The notes beneath the pieces were generated by a model. The model searched no databases. It was not told the origin of the DNA and saw only the letters and a program-made list of their open reading frames with translations. A stretch of 64,000 nucleotides of DNA. Source: a bacterium (GTDB lineage: Bacteria > Zhuqueibacterota > Zhuqueibacteria > Residuimicrobiales > Oceaniaggregativiventaceae). Shown here one piece after another: positions 9,056-18,020 of the stretch (within the stretch, counting starts at the first letter, position 1; each line of letters starts with the position of its first letter). Made by a program: the position numbers and the translations under genes. Location of the stretch: NCBI GenBank assembly GCA_029565675.1, contig JAKQNP010000036.1:1-64000 (forward strand). The letters run 5' to 3'.

Positions 9056-10074
9056 GGTTGCTCCTCATTCGTTTTGATGGTCAATCCCCAGACATGCCCT
9101 TTGTCGACGCCGATAAAATTCCACGATTTGCCGCTGTCTTCCGACAGATAAACGCCGCTGTTGATGGTTCCGGCATAGATGCGTCGGCCGTTGAACGGAT
9201 CGACCGCCAGAGAATGAATGTCGAGATCGTCCAATCCGCGAAAATGGTGTTTCCATGTCTTGCCGCTGTCCGTCGACTGGTACACACCGGTTTGGAACCC
9301 GCCGGCATACATGGTGGTCGGCTGCTGCGGATCAAAAGCGAGGGCGTAGAAGGTATTGTGCATGACTCCTGTATCGCATTTTTCCCAGTTCTCCCCGTTA
9401 TTCAGAGAAGCATAGATACCGTTATCCTCAGTACCGGCAAACATCAGTTCCGGCTTTTGCGGATTCTGCACGACGATGCGGATGTTGCGCACCGCCAATC
9501 CCAAACGCTGCCATTTTTGCCCGGCATCGGTGCTGCGATAGACGCCGTCCTCGGTTGAAATGACGATTGTGTCTGGATTGCGGCTGTCGAGAAACAGGGA
9601 AGAGACAAACGTCGCATCCACATTGTTAAGTCCGAGGTTGTGTTGTGTCCAGCTGTGTCCGCCATCGATGCTTTTGTAAAAGCCATAGGGCGAAGTCGCG
9701 TACACGATGCTTGAATCTGTGGGGTGGAAGCGGATGTTGTTCACCTCGGTCATGCGCCAGTCGCTGGTTACTTTCCAGGTCTTGCCGCCGTCCCACGACA
9801 TCTGCACGCCGTTGTGCGTCGCCAAACCGAGAATCCTGCCATTGGCAGGCGCAAAACGATCGACGTTGTAAGCCCGATTGTTCGGCCGCCCGGAGAAATA
9901 CCAGACGGTATCGGACAGCGAGCGATAAAACAAACCCGACTGCGTGTGATTTTGACCGGTGTGGGTGTAGCTGGTTGACAGGGTAACGGCATAGACGGTT
10001 GCCTCACCGCTCTGCAGCGACCCGACAAACAGCACACAGAGCATAAAAAACAGGGGTGCTAACAATTTGGACAT
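9052..10074 (-). CDS. Exported Asp-box (BNR) beta-propeller protein
   Basis: A 340-residue protein with a signal peptide (LLAPLFFMLCVLFVGSL). It has six Asp-box hairpins of the SxDxGxxW type: SWDGGKTW, SIDGGHSW, STDAGQKW, SLNNGENW, STDSGKTW and SEDSGKSW, spaced about 40-50 residues apart. This predicts a beta-propeller as in sialidases, sortilin and Ycf48. Catalytic sialidase residues are not evident, so a binding role is more likely. ATG at 10074 has GAGGA upstream and is preferred over the upstream start. It is the first gene of a two-gene operon with the toroid-like protein. Confidence 0.7.
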   Translation of the reverse strand: MSKLLAPLFFMLCVLFVGSLQSGEATVYAVTLSTSYTHTGQNHTQSGLFYRSLSDTVWYFSGRPNNRAYNVDRFAPANGRILGLATHNGVQMSWDGGKTWKVTSDWRMTEVNNIRFHPTDSSIVYATSPYGFYKSIDGGHSWTQHNLGLNNVDATFVSSLFLDSRNPDTIVISTEDGVYRSTDAGQKWQRLGLAVRNIRIVVQNPQKPELMFAGTEDNGIYASLNNGENWEKCDTGVMHNTFYALAFDPQQPTTMYAGGFQTGVYQSTDSGKTWKHHFRGLDDLDIHSLAVDPFNGRRIYAGTINSGVYLSEDSGKSWNFIGVDKGHVWGLTIKTNEEQP

Positions 10075-10277
10075 AAAGCATTCCTCATGTCTGGGTTTAA
10101 AACAAAAGGTGGTTTGCTTGATCCGGAAGGTGTTGCGCCTGTTTAAGGCGGTATTGTGAAGAGACAAATTTGCAGTTTGAGCGAAATATTAAATGTGACC
10201 TGCAGCAACTGATTAAGCACAATTTGATTTTTGCCACCTTTACGGTACGAATTTTTCTCAATAAAACCAATGCTTTT

Positions 10278-10916
10278 TTAGCACTGGTGCTTCACCCATT
10301 CTGCCATGGAGCGGAATATTATCCAGGTCGATGCTGCCCCGGCGTCTCGATGGCCGAGGGAGCGTTCGCCGAGGGATTTCGCGCGACCTTGTTTTGCATG
10401 ATAGCTTTTGGTCATCTCCAGGCCTTCATATGCAGCTTCCGCTGCGGCTTCGAGCATTTTGTGGATGCCGGATTCTGAATTCTTTCGCATCGCATCGACA
10501 GCAGGTGCAAGGGCATCAACCATGGTTTTGTCGCCCAATTGCGCACCGCCCCTGGTCTGCATCGCCTCGAGACTGCGCTGAAACAACTCGGCAAGATCCG
10601 CTGCATCGAGCTCTTGCCTTGGCACCATGGCCTTGGCTCCAGCCATAAACAAGCTGCCAAAGATCACTCCGGATGCTCCCCCCATAGACATCAGCATTGA
10701 TCTTCCTGCCAGCACAAAAATTGTACAGGGATCTGGAATTTTATCAAGATTGTTTAAAGCCTCGAGAACGTTCTCCATACCGACCACCATCCCAATACCG
10801 TGGTCTCCATCACCGATCGCACTGTCCAACTCGGTTAAATAATCCTTATTTTCGATTATTTTTCCTGCTATATAAATAAGCAGTTCTCTGATGTCTTTGC
10901 CGTTCAGCGTTTCCAT
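10278..10916 (-). CDS. dhaL: Dihydroxyacetone kinase L subunit (DhaL-like)
   Basis: A 212-residue protein with the ADP/ATP-binding signature DSAIGDGDHG (residues 31-40), whose aspartates bind two magnesium ions. AGRSMLMSMGGASGV and GAQLGDKTMVDAL are further DhaL hallmarks. DhaL passes a phosphate to the sugar covalently held by DhaK. It follows dhaK by 22 bases. No phosphotransferase (PTS) partner DhaM is visible, so the phosphate donor may be ATP, as in some split kinases for dihydroxyacetone or four-carbon ketoses. Confidence 0.88.
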   Translation of the reverse strand: METLNGKDIRELLIYIAGKIIENKDYLTELDSAIGDGDHGIGMVVGMENVLEALNNLDKIPDPCTIFVLAGRSMLMSMGGASGVIFGSLFMAGAKAMVPRQELDAADLAELFQRSLEAMQTRGGAQLGDKTMVDALAPAVDAMRKNSESGIHKMLEAAAEAAYEGLEMTKSYHAKQGRAKSLGERSLGHRDAGAASTWIIFRSMAEWVKHQC

Positions 10917-10938
10917 ATCACTTTCTCGACTCAACGAT

Positions 10939-11934
10939 TCAACGGTGGTTGCTGTAATAGGGGCTCCAGCAGGGCATGTCAAAATATTTCTGCAGCTCAT
11001 CGTCCAGTTTAAAAAGCGTAATCGATGCGCCGGCCATCTCCTGACAGGTGATATAAGAGTTGACCTCCATATCATGCACCGCGATTCCTTTCTGCTGCAG
11101 GAGCAAATCCAGGCGTCGGTTCATGATATAGAGCTCTGCCAAAGTAGTCGACCCCAATCCGTTGACCAGAGTGCAGACCTTGTCTTGCACCCCGATGCCG
11201 GAATCTTGCAGAATCTTTTCTACCAGGGTATCGACGATTTTGTCGGCGCTCTGCAGCCTGACCCGTTTGATACCCGGCTCGCCATGAACACCCATGCCAA
11301 ACTCGATTTCGTCCTCCGGCAGGGTAAAGGATGGTTTTTTTTCTCCCGGAATCGTGGCACCCGCCAGTGCAACACCGATGCTGTAGGTATGGTCTCGCGC
11401 TTTTGCGGTAATGCGATACGCCTCCTCGAGTGAGAGTCCGGCACCAGTGGCTGCGCCGCCGATTTTGATGACAAAAACATCGCCGGCAATCCCGCGACGG
11501 TCGGTTTTTCTGTCTTCGGGTGCCGAGGCCACATCGTCCCATACCCGGACTGTCCGCGAGGGAATTCCCATATCCTCGAGCATCTCCACAGCCAGTTCAA
11601 AATTCAGGTTGTCGCCGCTATAGTTGCCGTAGACAAACAGGACGCCTTTTCCTCTTTCGACCGACAGCGCGGTTTTAATAATTGTGTTCGGATCCGGTGA
11701 AGCAAAGATGTTGCCACAGGCCGCTGCATCCGCCAGATTATCGCCGACGAACATGGCGAACATCGGTTCATGACCGCTGCCGCCGCCTATAACAAAGGCC
11801 ACCTTGTCTTTGGGCTCTTTAATTTTGATCCCCTTGATCGCTTCAACCCGCTCAAACCGGTCGGCATATGCGGCAATGAATCCATCCAGGGTTTCGTTGA
11901 CCACCTCTTTGGGATCGTTGATGATTTTTTTCAA
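10939..11934 (-). CDS. dhaK: Dihydroxyacetone kinase K subunit (DhaK-like)
   Basis: A 331-residue substrate-binding subunit. GGGSGHEP (residues 50-57) and the histidine H217 in MGVHGEPG are the family hallmarks. H217 would bind the keto group of the sugar covalently as a hemiaminal. GNYSGDNLNFELA and KIGGAATGAGLS are also conserved. It lies between the isomerase and dhaL in a compact operon. That order suggests the substrate is the ketose product of the upstream isomerase or of a later cleavage step. Confidence 0.9.
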   Translation of the reverse strand: MKKIINDPKEVVNETLDGFIAAYADRFERVEAIKGIKIKEPKDKVAFVIGGGSGHEPMFAMFVGDNLADAAACGNIFASPDPNTIIKTALSVERGKGVLFVYGNYSGDNLNFELAVEMLEDMGIPSRTVRVWDDVASAPEDRKTDRRGIAGDVFVIKIGGAATGAGLSLEEAYRITAKARDHTYSIGVALAGATIPGEKKPSFTLPEDEIEFGMGVHGEPGIKRVRLQSADKIVDTLVEKILQDSGIGVQDKVCTLVNGLGSTTLAELYIMNRRLDLLLQQKGIAVHDMEVNSYITCQEMAGASITLFKLDDELQKYFDMPCWSPYYSNHR

Positions 11935-11964
11935 TCCGGTCTTCTCCTCAATTTTCAGCTAAGG

Positions 11965-13338
11965 TTACATTCGGTCAACAGCAATACCGCCGATATATTT
12001 GCAGCTTTCCTCCAGAATGTTCGCGAATTTTCCGTGCACTGCGGCGCAATGATGGATATAGGGTCCTTCCACCAGTGTGCGTTCCCATTTGGGCCAATCA
12101 TCGACTTCCAGCCAGAAATAGGTCCCTTTGGTTCGCGGACCGTCTGTGCCGCGACCTTCGCCGATGAACAGGCGATACTCGCCATGGTCGCCGTCAAAGC
12201 GGCAGACCGTGACGTCGCCGCTGCGAATCTTCCATTCGCCGACTCCATACTTGTGGCTCGGGAAGATATAATGATGGGTCAGTGTTTTGGGGCTCTCGGC
12301 CAGAGAAGGCGGAAAATTGCCGCAATGCCAGAGCAGTTCGGCGTTGTCATTGGCGGGGTGACGCACGGTGAGGTCGGAAAAGAAGACTGGAGAAGTTGAC
12401 AGGGATGCCGCTTGCAGCAAAGCAGCGGTGATGGCGCCGTGGATATCGGTTTCACACGTTACGGGAATTCCCTCCTCGGCCAGCATGCCGTTGACTGCGC
12501 AGGGCATAATGCCGATCCCTTTTTGCATCGCATGCCAGCACTGAATGGCGGCACATGCACAACCGTGCTGTTCACACATACCGCGAATCGCCAGCTTCAG
12601 AGCCACCAGTTTTTCCAGGTCATCCGCATCCTTGGCATCGATCTGGATCATCGCGCGGATTTTTCTTGCAGTCTCTGCAAACGCAGCATTCTTATTGGCG
12701 AGTAAACTCTTGATCTCCTCGATCAGATCGATGAGGGAGACGGGAAATATTTGCACCCCAAAGCGTTCCAAGAGTTCCCCCTCGTTGCAGATGACCGACC
12801 AAAAAGCGTCTGGCCGGGTGCCGAGTTGGAGAATGCGCAGCTGGCGGAATGCCTTGACTGCTGCACAAACTGCGACAAAATTGCGGTAGCCTTGGGCAAA
12901 AACCGGGGCATCCACCCAGGAATTCTCGATGTAGGTGAAAGGTATATTGAATCTTCGCAATACTTTGCCGGTGGCAAAGAGGCCGCATTGTGTATCACGG
13001 GTGCGCAAGCCGTCCGCCAAAGGAGCATCGTCTCGTGGGCCCCAGAGAAGGACCGGTTTGCCCACGGTTTTTGCCAACTTGGCCACCAGATCTTCGGTGC
13101 CAAAATTGCAGTGCGGAAAAAAGAGGCCGTCGACGAGATGATCCTCCATCTTTTTCCTGATGGCCGGCAAGTCATGTTCATCGAAAAGCAGTCCCTCATC
13201 ATTGATGTCATCGATATCGACAATTTCCGCCTGCCAAGCGGATATTTTCTTGTGAACGAGGGTCCGATAGCGCAACGCCTCTTCCTTGCTGAACACATCT
13301 CTTCTGGTGGGGACATAACCGATGGTGACAGTTTGCAT
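11965..13338 (-). CDS. L-fucose/L-arabinose isomerase-like sugar isomerase
   Basis: A roughly 457-residue protein with the layout of fucose/arabinose isomerases: an N-terminal Rossmann-like domain (IGYVPTRRDVFSKEEA), a middle domain (PVLLWGPRDDAPLADG), and a C-terminal barrel (GTYFWLEVDDWPKWERTLVE, then HHCAAVHG). Family enzymes convert aldoses to ketoses with a metal ion. ATG at 13338 is chosen because GAGAG precedes it, and the ATG at 13356 has no ribosome site. It leads the operon with dhaK and dhaL. The sugar is not deducible. Confidence 0.7.
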   Translation of the reverse strand: MQTVTIGYVPTRRDVFSKEEALRYRTLVHKKISAWQAEIVDIDDINDEGLLFDEHDLPAIRKKMEDHLVDGLFFPHCNFGTEDLVAKLAKTVGKPVLLWGPRDDAPLADGLRTRDTQCGLFATGKVLRRFNIPFTYIENSWVDAPVFAQGYRNFVAVCAAVKAFRQLRILQLGTRPDAFWSVICNEGELLERFGVQIFPVSLIDLIEEIKSLLANKNAAFAETARKIRAMIQIDAKDADDLEKLVALKLAIRGMCEQHGCACAAIQCWHAMQKGIGIMPCAVNGMLAEEGIPVTCETDIHGAITAALLQAASLSTSPVFFSDLTVRHPANDNAELLWHCGNFPPSLAESPKTLTHHYIFPSHKYGVGEWKIRSGDVTVCRFDGDHGEYRLFIGEGRGTDGPRTKGTYFWLEVDDWPKWERTLVEGPYIHHCAAVHGKFANILEESCKYIGGIAVDRM

Positions 13339-13374
13339 GGCCGCACTCTCGTCCATAAGTAAAAGTTACGTTGT

Positions 13375-13399
13375 GTGGTTTTCCCTGTTGGGAAACCAC
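13375..13399. other. Hairpin in the leader of the isomerase-dhaKL operon
   Basis: GTGGTTTTCCC and GGGAAACCAC form an imperfect stem of about ten pairs around a short TGTT loop. No T-run follows on either strand. It sits just upstream of the isomerase gene, so a role in leader control is possible but unproven. Confidence 0.35.
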
Positions 13400-13593
13400 G
13401 CGGATTTGGATAGGCATGAACATGCCGTCACACAACAAGAGCGTCTGTGACTGTTATTGTTTTAACTTATCTGTGACAGAACAATCGAGTTGCCACCGAT
13501 TTTGGTTGCCCTGAACACCCGACCCGTGCATTTTATTCATAAATATACTTGATGGTAAAGTTCGATCTCGAACTCCAGGGAGACATTTCGATT

Positions 13594-13902
13594 TTACCTT
13601 ATCCTTTTGGATACATGGTTTTCTTGGTATGCAAAAACATAGTAATAAAAAGGGAGACTATCAGCTTCTGTGTTGAAACAGGATTGCTTGTGACAGGTGT
13701 TGTCGTCGTTGTATTCGAATAGTTCGACTAGATTTGGAGCAAGTGATCCCTCGTAAGTGGTTAATTTTTTTAGGACAGGCGCATGGGGTGGATAACAGCC
13801 GCCAGTGTTGGCTGAATCATTGGGACCGAGAGGGTCAAAAATTTTTTCGCAACTGAGCAGGAATACAATGCTCAACAAAATTTGCACTAGGAGTTTTTTC
13901 AT
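13594..13902 (-). CDS. Small lipoprotein of unknown function
   Basis: A 102-residue protein starting MKKLLVQILLSIVFLLSCEK. LLSC is a lipobox, so after cleavage the cysteine would carry lipid. The mature part has four further cysteines spread along it (GGCYPPH, NTCHKQSCFN), which suggests disulfides. AGGAGG-like sequence precedes the ATG. No family recognised. Confidence 0.55.
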   Translation of the reverse strand: MKKLLVQILLSIVFLLSCEKIFDPLGPNDSANTGGCYPPHAPVLKKLTTYEGSLAPNLVELFEYNDDNTCHKQSCFNTEADSLPFYYYVFAYQENHVSKRIR

Positions 13903-14148
13903 TTTTTACCTCCTCTTCCCGCGATCGTGCTTTAGAGATTGCGCGCTCAGAAGCAGCTGGCAAAATCGATCGCAATCCGGTCCTTGTCCGGCGTGATCAG
14001 TTATTCGTTCGCATCGCCATTTTGCAGAATGGGCCGGCGAGCAGCTGCACCGCACATGAAACGAGACAGCCGTTTTTTATTTGCTCATAAAGATCTTGGC
14101 ATCAAAGGCGCTTTCTGTTTTCAATCGTTGTCGAAAGGGACAATCCGT

Positions 14149-14754
14149 TCAATCATCGACCGAGTGGCCAACAACTTGCGTGTACATCACTCTTTCGTCC
14201 GTTTTCAAGCCCAGCAGAGCGTGCAATTTATCGCGATCGACCATTCCCAGCACGACCGTGCTCAGGTTTGCAGCGGCACAGTACAGATAGACATTCTGGC
14301 TGATAAATCCCGTATCCGTTCCCGCGACAAACCGCCGCCGATCCTCGTCTTTGCCAAGAACCATTTTCATGCGGGAATAATCAGCGACATAGATCAGTCC
14401 GACAGGTGCCGAATGCATCATGGCCTGCGTGCCTATACTCTCCCGGATATCCTGTGCAAGCACAGGCATAAGACTGTGCTCAGTTTCGTCGTAGAGAAAC
14501 ACCCCCTGCGGCAAGGCGACATAGACCCGGATCGCCTGCGTATTCGAGGCGGATGGGGCTGTCCTTCTGCTCTTGCTCTGATCTGTTTCTTGCCGGGTGA
14601 TGCCGCAGGCCGCCCACAGCAGGTTGGAGAGCCCTTGCAACGAAAGCGGTTCAGCTTTCCATTTCCGTTTTGAGCGTCGTTCGGCCAGCGCTTTCATCAG
14701 CGGGAAATCGAGGTCGAGCTGCGGGCTTGGAAGCTTGATGCCGGTATCGGTCAT
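14149..14754 (-). CDS. Nitroreductase-family protein, SagB-like
   Basis: A 201-residue FMN oxidoreductase. ALAERRSKRKW and LSNLLWAACGIT are the N-terminal FMN-binding features. RRTAPSASNTQAIRVYVALP is the family's central motif, and GTDTGFISQNVYLYCAAANL the dimer helix. It reduces nitro or quinone-type compounds or, as in SagB, dehydrogenates azoline rings. No peptide-modification genes are near, so a simple reductase is likelier. ATG at 14754 is used in place of a TTG twelve codons upstream. Confidence 0.8.
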   Translation of the reverse strand: MTDTGIKLPSPQLDLDFPLMKALAERRSKRKWKAEPLSLQGLSNLLWAACGITRQETDQSKSRRTAPSASNTQAIRVYVALPQGVFLYDETEHSLMPVLAQDIRESIGTQAMMHSAPVGLIYVADYSRMKMVLGKDEDRRRFVAGTDTGFISQNVYLYCAAANLSTVVLGMVDRDKLHALLGLKTDERVMYTQVVGHSVDD

Positions 14755-14892
14755 GATTCCATCATTGTGGTTTGGTGTGAATACGTGCAATGACTTGGTT
14801 TAAATCTTGTGCTCATTTGTCCGCACCGCGGCCAATTCAGTCAGGCGATTTTCGAAAAGAAGCCTTTTTTCTAACGATACTCAATCCTTCTT

Positions 14893-15293
14893 TTATTTGC
14901 AAGGCGTTTCCACCATCCAGGGATCGATGTAGATGTGGCGATATTTTTGCAGATTCTCTCGTTTGAATTTTGCCATAAGACCGATCCGGTATTGACGGGG
15001 GAATCGAATGTCTGAAAAAAATGGTTCCTGCGGCTGGATACGATAGTCGATATCGGAGCGGGATGGTTCGGGATCTGGGCGGCGTGGAGAGTGGTTGAAT
15101 TTCTGCAGGGTGTGTGATGCCCAAAAAGATGGAAAGGGTCTTTCTGCGTTACAGCCTATTGCTTTAAATTGTGCAAGGTCAGAGTTGTCAGAACGATTTG
15201 ATCTGATGTGTTCAAATCAGACTGATTTTTCTGTTCGGCGGCAGTTTCAGGATCCCAAAATGGTTTTCGCTGTTTTTTTTTAAGAGGTAACAT
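14893..15293 (-). pseudogene. Probable frameshifted small gene
   Basis: Two overlapping minus-strand frames look like one protein. The first begins at ATG 15293 (MLPLKKKQRKPFWDPETAAE) and stops at 15156. The second is open from 15216 to the TAA at 14893, has no start codon, yet reads as natural protein (NAERPFPSFWASHTLQKF, later QKYRHIYIDPWMVETPCK). A single-base shift between about 15170 and 15230 would join them into roughly 130 residues. A run of nine A/T bases at 15272-15280 is another weak point. This may be a true pseudogene or a sequencing error. No family recognised. Confidence 0.35.
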
Positions 15294-15549
15294 CGCTGAA
15301 GATTTGTTTTGAATCGAATGGAAATGCATCCAATGGATTTCACCAATACATGGGTATCGATTAGTGTGAAATCGTCTTTCGTTTCCATTCACTCGAATAA
15401 ACAGAAGGCCCGGGACAACTGTACAATTCAGTAACAAAATAGTTGTGGTCACTCGTGTCCCATCGTCAGATGGGACACCTTTCACCAAATCGAACAATAT
15501 CTTAAACTTGTAATGATTTTGGTCTAGTATCGATTTGAATGGTATCCGA

Positions 15550-16008
15550 TTAAATTATCGCTGTAATTATTAGAGTTAAGTTGGGCGGTGTCCCTTGTTG
15601 GGACACCAGTGAGTTGTGGTCTTTGATGATTTTACAGATACCAACAACCGGAGTTCTTATCGATCTGCCTTGATAGGCATTGCGCAAATCCGACGAATCT
15701 GGATAAGCCTTATCCATCGGCAGCAAATATTTCGTAATCTGAATGGCTGGTACGGTTTTGCCATATTTGTCAAAATGATTCGATATTGTCCAGGCTTGTT
15801 CGTTTTTCGAAAAATAGTCCTCGACAAAGGCGATTTCATCAGCCGAAACGATTTCATCATGATTTCCGAAACGATCCGCCAGCCGTTCAATTGAGATGAA
15901 GGCTCTTTCGTTTGTTTGCTGATAGGAAGTGATTTCCTCGCTGCACTCGATAAAAAACGATGAAAAAATGAAGGTAAATAAGAGGTATTTGATTTTTTGA
16001 TTGTTCAT
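15550..16008 (-). CDS. Small putative lipoprotein
   Basis: A 152-residue protein with signal IKYLLFTFIFSSFFIECSEE, where IEC may act as a lipobox. The mature part is acidic and polar (ADRFGNHDEIVSADEIAF) with no known motif. The last codons run through a perfect 8-bp hairpin (15588-15607, GGTGTCCC/GGGACACC), which is unusual inside a coding end. Base composition is more AT-rich than the genes around it. It could be a recently acquired or fast-evolving exported protein. Confidence 0.5.
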   Translation of the reverse strand: MNNQKIKYLLFTFIFSSFFIECSEEITSYQQTNERAFISIERLADRFGNHDEIVSADEIAFVEDYFSKNEQAWTISNHFDKYGKTVPAIQITKYLLPMDKAYPDSSDLRNAYQGRSIRTPVVGICKIIKDHNSLVSQQGTPPNLTLIITAII

Positions 16009-16233
16009 CAAATATACCCTCAGTGCATGGTTTCTTTCAAATGATAACCAATTTCTTCAAAATGCGCAAGAGGCTTCGGGGAATTCTCATTTTCCAAACC
16101 AGAAGATATTACCGCAGGGTAGAGGCCGAAACGAAGAAAAAGAGTATAAATTCGCTCGATTTTTTGGGAACAATTTGGGAAGAATTTGGGGACGCAATTG
16201 TCAAAAAGGTCTTAAAATGGGCTTTGGGGGCAA

Positions 16234-16267
16234 AAAAGAAGCCACTCACAAGGTGCTGTAAGTGGCT
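16234..16267 (-). terminator. Rho-independent terminator of tRNA-Leu
   Basis: On the minus strand AGCCACTTAC pairs with GTGAGTGGCT around an eight-base loop and is followed by TCTTTTTT. It lies 11 bases after the tRNA's 3' end. Confidence 0.8.
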
Positions 16268-16277
16268 GTTATTATGT

Positions 16278-16362
16278 GCCGAGGGCGGGAATCGAACCCG
16301 CATGCAGTGTGAGCTGCGCTGGATTTTGAGTCCAGTGCGTCTACCAATTCCGCCACCTCGGC
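16278..16362 (-). tRNA. tRNA-Leu (anticodon CAA)
   Basis: An 85-base class II tRNA. The minus strand begins GCCGAGGTGGCGGAATTGG, pairs with CCTCGGC at the 3' end, and contains GGTTCGATTCC in the T arm. The anticodon stem CTGGA/TCCAG holds the loop CTCAAAA, so the anticodon is CAA, reading UUG. The long variable arm is typical of leucine tRNAs. CCA is not encoded. Confidence 0.95.
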
Positions 16363-16687
16363 CTGCTTGGCAAGTCGTACAATATACTAACTCTGATTTA
16401 AAGTGTCAATACAAAAATGGCTGACTGGAAATTGGGGATTTTTCATCGACCGACATACAGGATCAAAAAGATGGTGCATGAAACCATTTGATTTTTACCC
16501 TAAAAAACAATAAATTGTCCTTTGTTTCGATCGATGTTGCATTGCAATCTGGTTCCATCAGCAGGCCATCTTTCCTTTTGCAATGCAACGGAATTTTTTA
16601 TGTCAGCCAAATGGTTTTAAACCAATAAATCTGTTGCTCCATGAGACGGTGTGATCCGAAAACCGCTTACCTTATTTGGGAGTTGAT
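16363..16687. other. Upstream region of pgk with a long-loop inverted repeat
   Basis: Gene-free. The feature of note is a perfect 12-base inverted repeat, GTTGCATTGCAA at 16536-16547 and TTGCAATGCAAC at 16578-16589, with a 30-base loop. The half-site GTTGCATTGCAA is itself nearly palindromic (TTGCATTGCAA), so it could also be a pair of protein-binding sites. The pgk ribosome site GGGAGTTG lies at the end. Confidence 0.5.
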
Positions 16688-17914
16688 ATGAACAAACAGA
16701 CCATCGATGATCTCAAATTGAACGGCAAACGCGTTCTGGTGCGAGTCGATTTCAATGTGCCGCTTACCACGGAAGGCAAGGTGGGCGATGACAAGCGCAT
16801 CGTCGCTGCTCTGCCGACCATTAAAAAAGTCATTCAATCCGGCGGCAAGGCCATCATTATGTCCCATCTGGGGCGACCGGACGGTAAAGCGATGCCCGAA
16901 TTTTCGCTCAAACCGGTGGCCGTGCATCTGGCCAATTTGCTCGATCAGAGTGTGATCTTTGCTCCAGACTGCGTCGGCAAAGAGGTGGAAAAACTGGTGG
17001 CGGAGATGAAACCCGGGGAGGTGCTGTTGCTGGAGAATCTGCGCTTTCATCCGGAAGAAGAAGGCAAAAAAGACGGCGTCAAGATGAGCAAAGAGGATCG
17101 TCAGTGGTTTATCGACGGTTTGGCAAAACTCGCCGATCTCTATATCAATGACGCTTTCGGCACTGCACACCGTGCACACGCCTCTATGGCTGGCGTGCCG
17201 AAAAAGTTGGGCCAGGGTGCGGCAGGCTATTTGATGCAAAAAGAGCTCGACTATTTTTCCCGTGTATTTGACGGCCCGGAAAAACCGCTGATGGCCATTC
17301 TCGGCGGCGCCAAAGTCAGCGACAAGCTGTTGGTGATCGACAATCTGTTGAAGAAAGTTGATGCGCTTTTTATCGGCGGCGCCATGGCTTACACCTTTCT
17401 CAAAGCTCAGGGAACCAAAGTCGGCAAATCCCGCGTTGAAGAGGATCTGGTCGACAAAGCCAGAGAAATCCTTGCCACCGTAAAAAGCAAAAAGGTTAAA
17501 TTCTACCTGCCTATCGATCACATTGTCGCCGATGCTTTCCCGGAAGAGGGAAAAGTGGTAAACTCATCGGTCACTGCCGATGCGAATATTCCCGACGGCA
17601 TGATGGGATTGGACATCGGGCCCAAAACCATCGAATTGTATCGAAAGGAATTGGCAACCGCAAAGACCATTATCTGGAACGGGCCGGTAGGCGTCTTTGA
17701 AGTCAAGGGGTTTGAGAAAGGCACCTATACGATCGCCGAAATCCTGGCCAACAGCGGCGCGACCACAGTGATCGGCGGCGGAGATTCGGCCAGCGCTGTG
17801 AAGAAAGCCGGTTTGGCCAAACAGATGAGCCATGTTTCCACCGGCGGCGGCGCCACTCTCGAACTGATGGAAGGCAAGGATTTGCCCGGGGTGGCGGCGC
17901 TCAGCGACCGTTGA
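16688..17914 (+). CDS. pgk: Phosphoglycerate kinase
   Basis: A 408-residue glycolytic enzyme transferring phosphate from 1,3-bisphosphoglycerate to ADP in the cytoplasm. [11 protein letters not shown] is the N-terminal signature, MSHLGRP and [12 protein letters not shown] follow, and the C-terminal nucleotide site shows [13 protein letters not shown] and GGGDSASAV. Full length for the family. ATG at 16688 has GGGAGTT eight bases upstream and replaces an upstream TTG. It is a single gene that converges with the GH31 gene. Confidence 0.97.
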   Translation: MNKQTIDDLKLNGKRVLVRVDFNVPLTTEGKVGDDKRIVAALPTIKKVIQSGGKAIIMSHLGRPDGKAMPEFSLKPVAVHLANLLDQSVIFAPDCVGKEVEKLVAEMKPGEVLLLENLRFHPEEEGKKDGVKMSKEDRQWFIDGLAKLADLYINDAFGTAHRAHASMAGVPKKLGQGAAGYLMQKELDYFSRVFDGPEKPLMAILGGAKVSDKLLVIDNLLKKVDALFIGGAMAYTFLKAQGTKVGKSRVEEDLVDKAREILATVKSKKVKFYLPIDHIVADAFPEEGKVVNSSVTADANIPDGMMGLDIGPKTIELYRKELATAKTIIWNGPVGVFEVKGFEKGTYTIAEILANSGATTVIGGGDSASAVKKAGLAKQMSHVSTGGGATLELMEGKDLPGVAALSDR

Positions 17915-17965
17915 TCGGTTTCTTCTGCGGCACTGCCCATTTTTACACGCAAAGCAATCTTCTGC

Positions 17966-18005
17966 AGGGTTGTCGGGGTCAACAAACCTCGACAACCCTT
18001 TTGTT
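17966..18005. terminator. Terminator between convergent pgk and GH31 genes
   Basis: AGGGTTGTCG pairs with CGACAACCCT (inner arms GGG and CCT partly pair), followed by TTTTGTTTT on the plus strand. The inverted stem can serve both convergent genes. Confidence 0.75.
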
Positions 18006-18020
18006 TTATAATTGAAAAAC

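Noticed and set aside
16023-16424. A plus-strand frame running through the tRNA
   Set aside because: It crosses the tRNA-Leu terminator and the tRNA itself. The first part looks somewhat protein-like, but there is no ribosome site or family.
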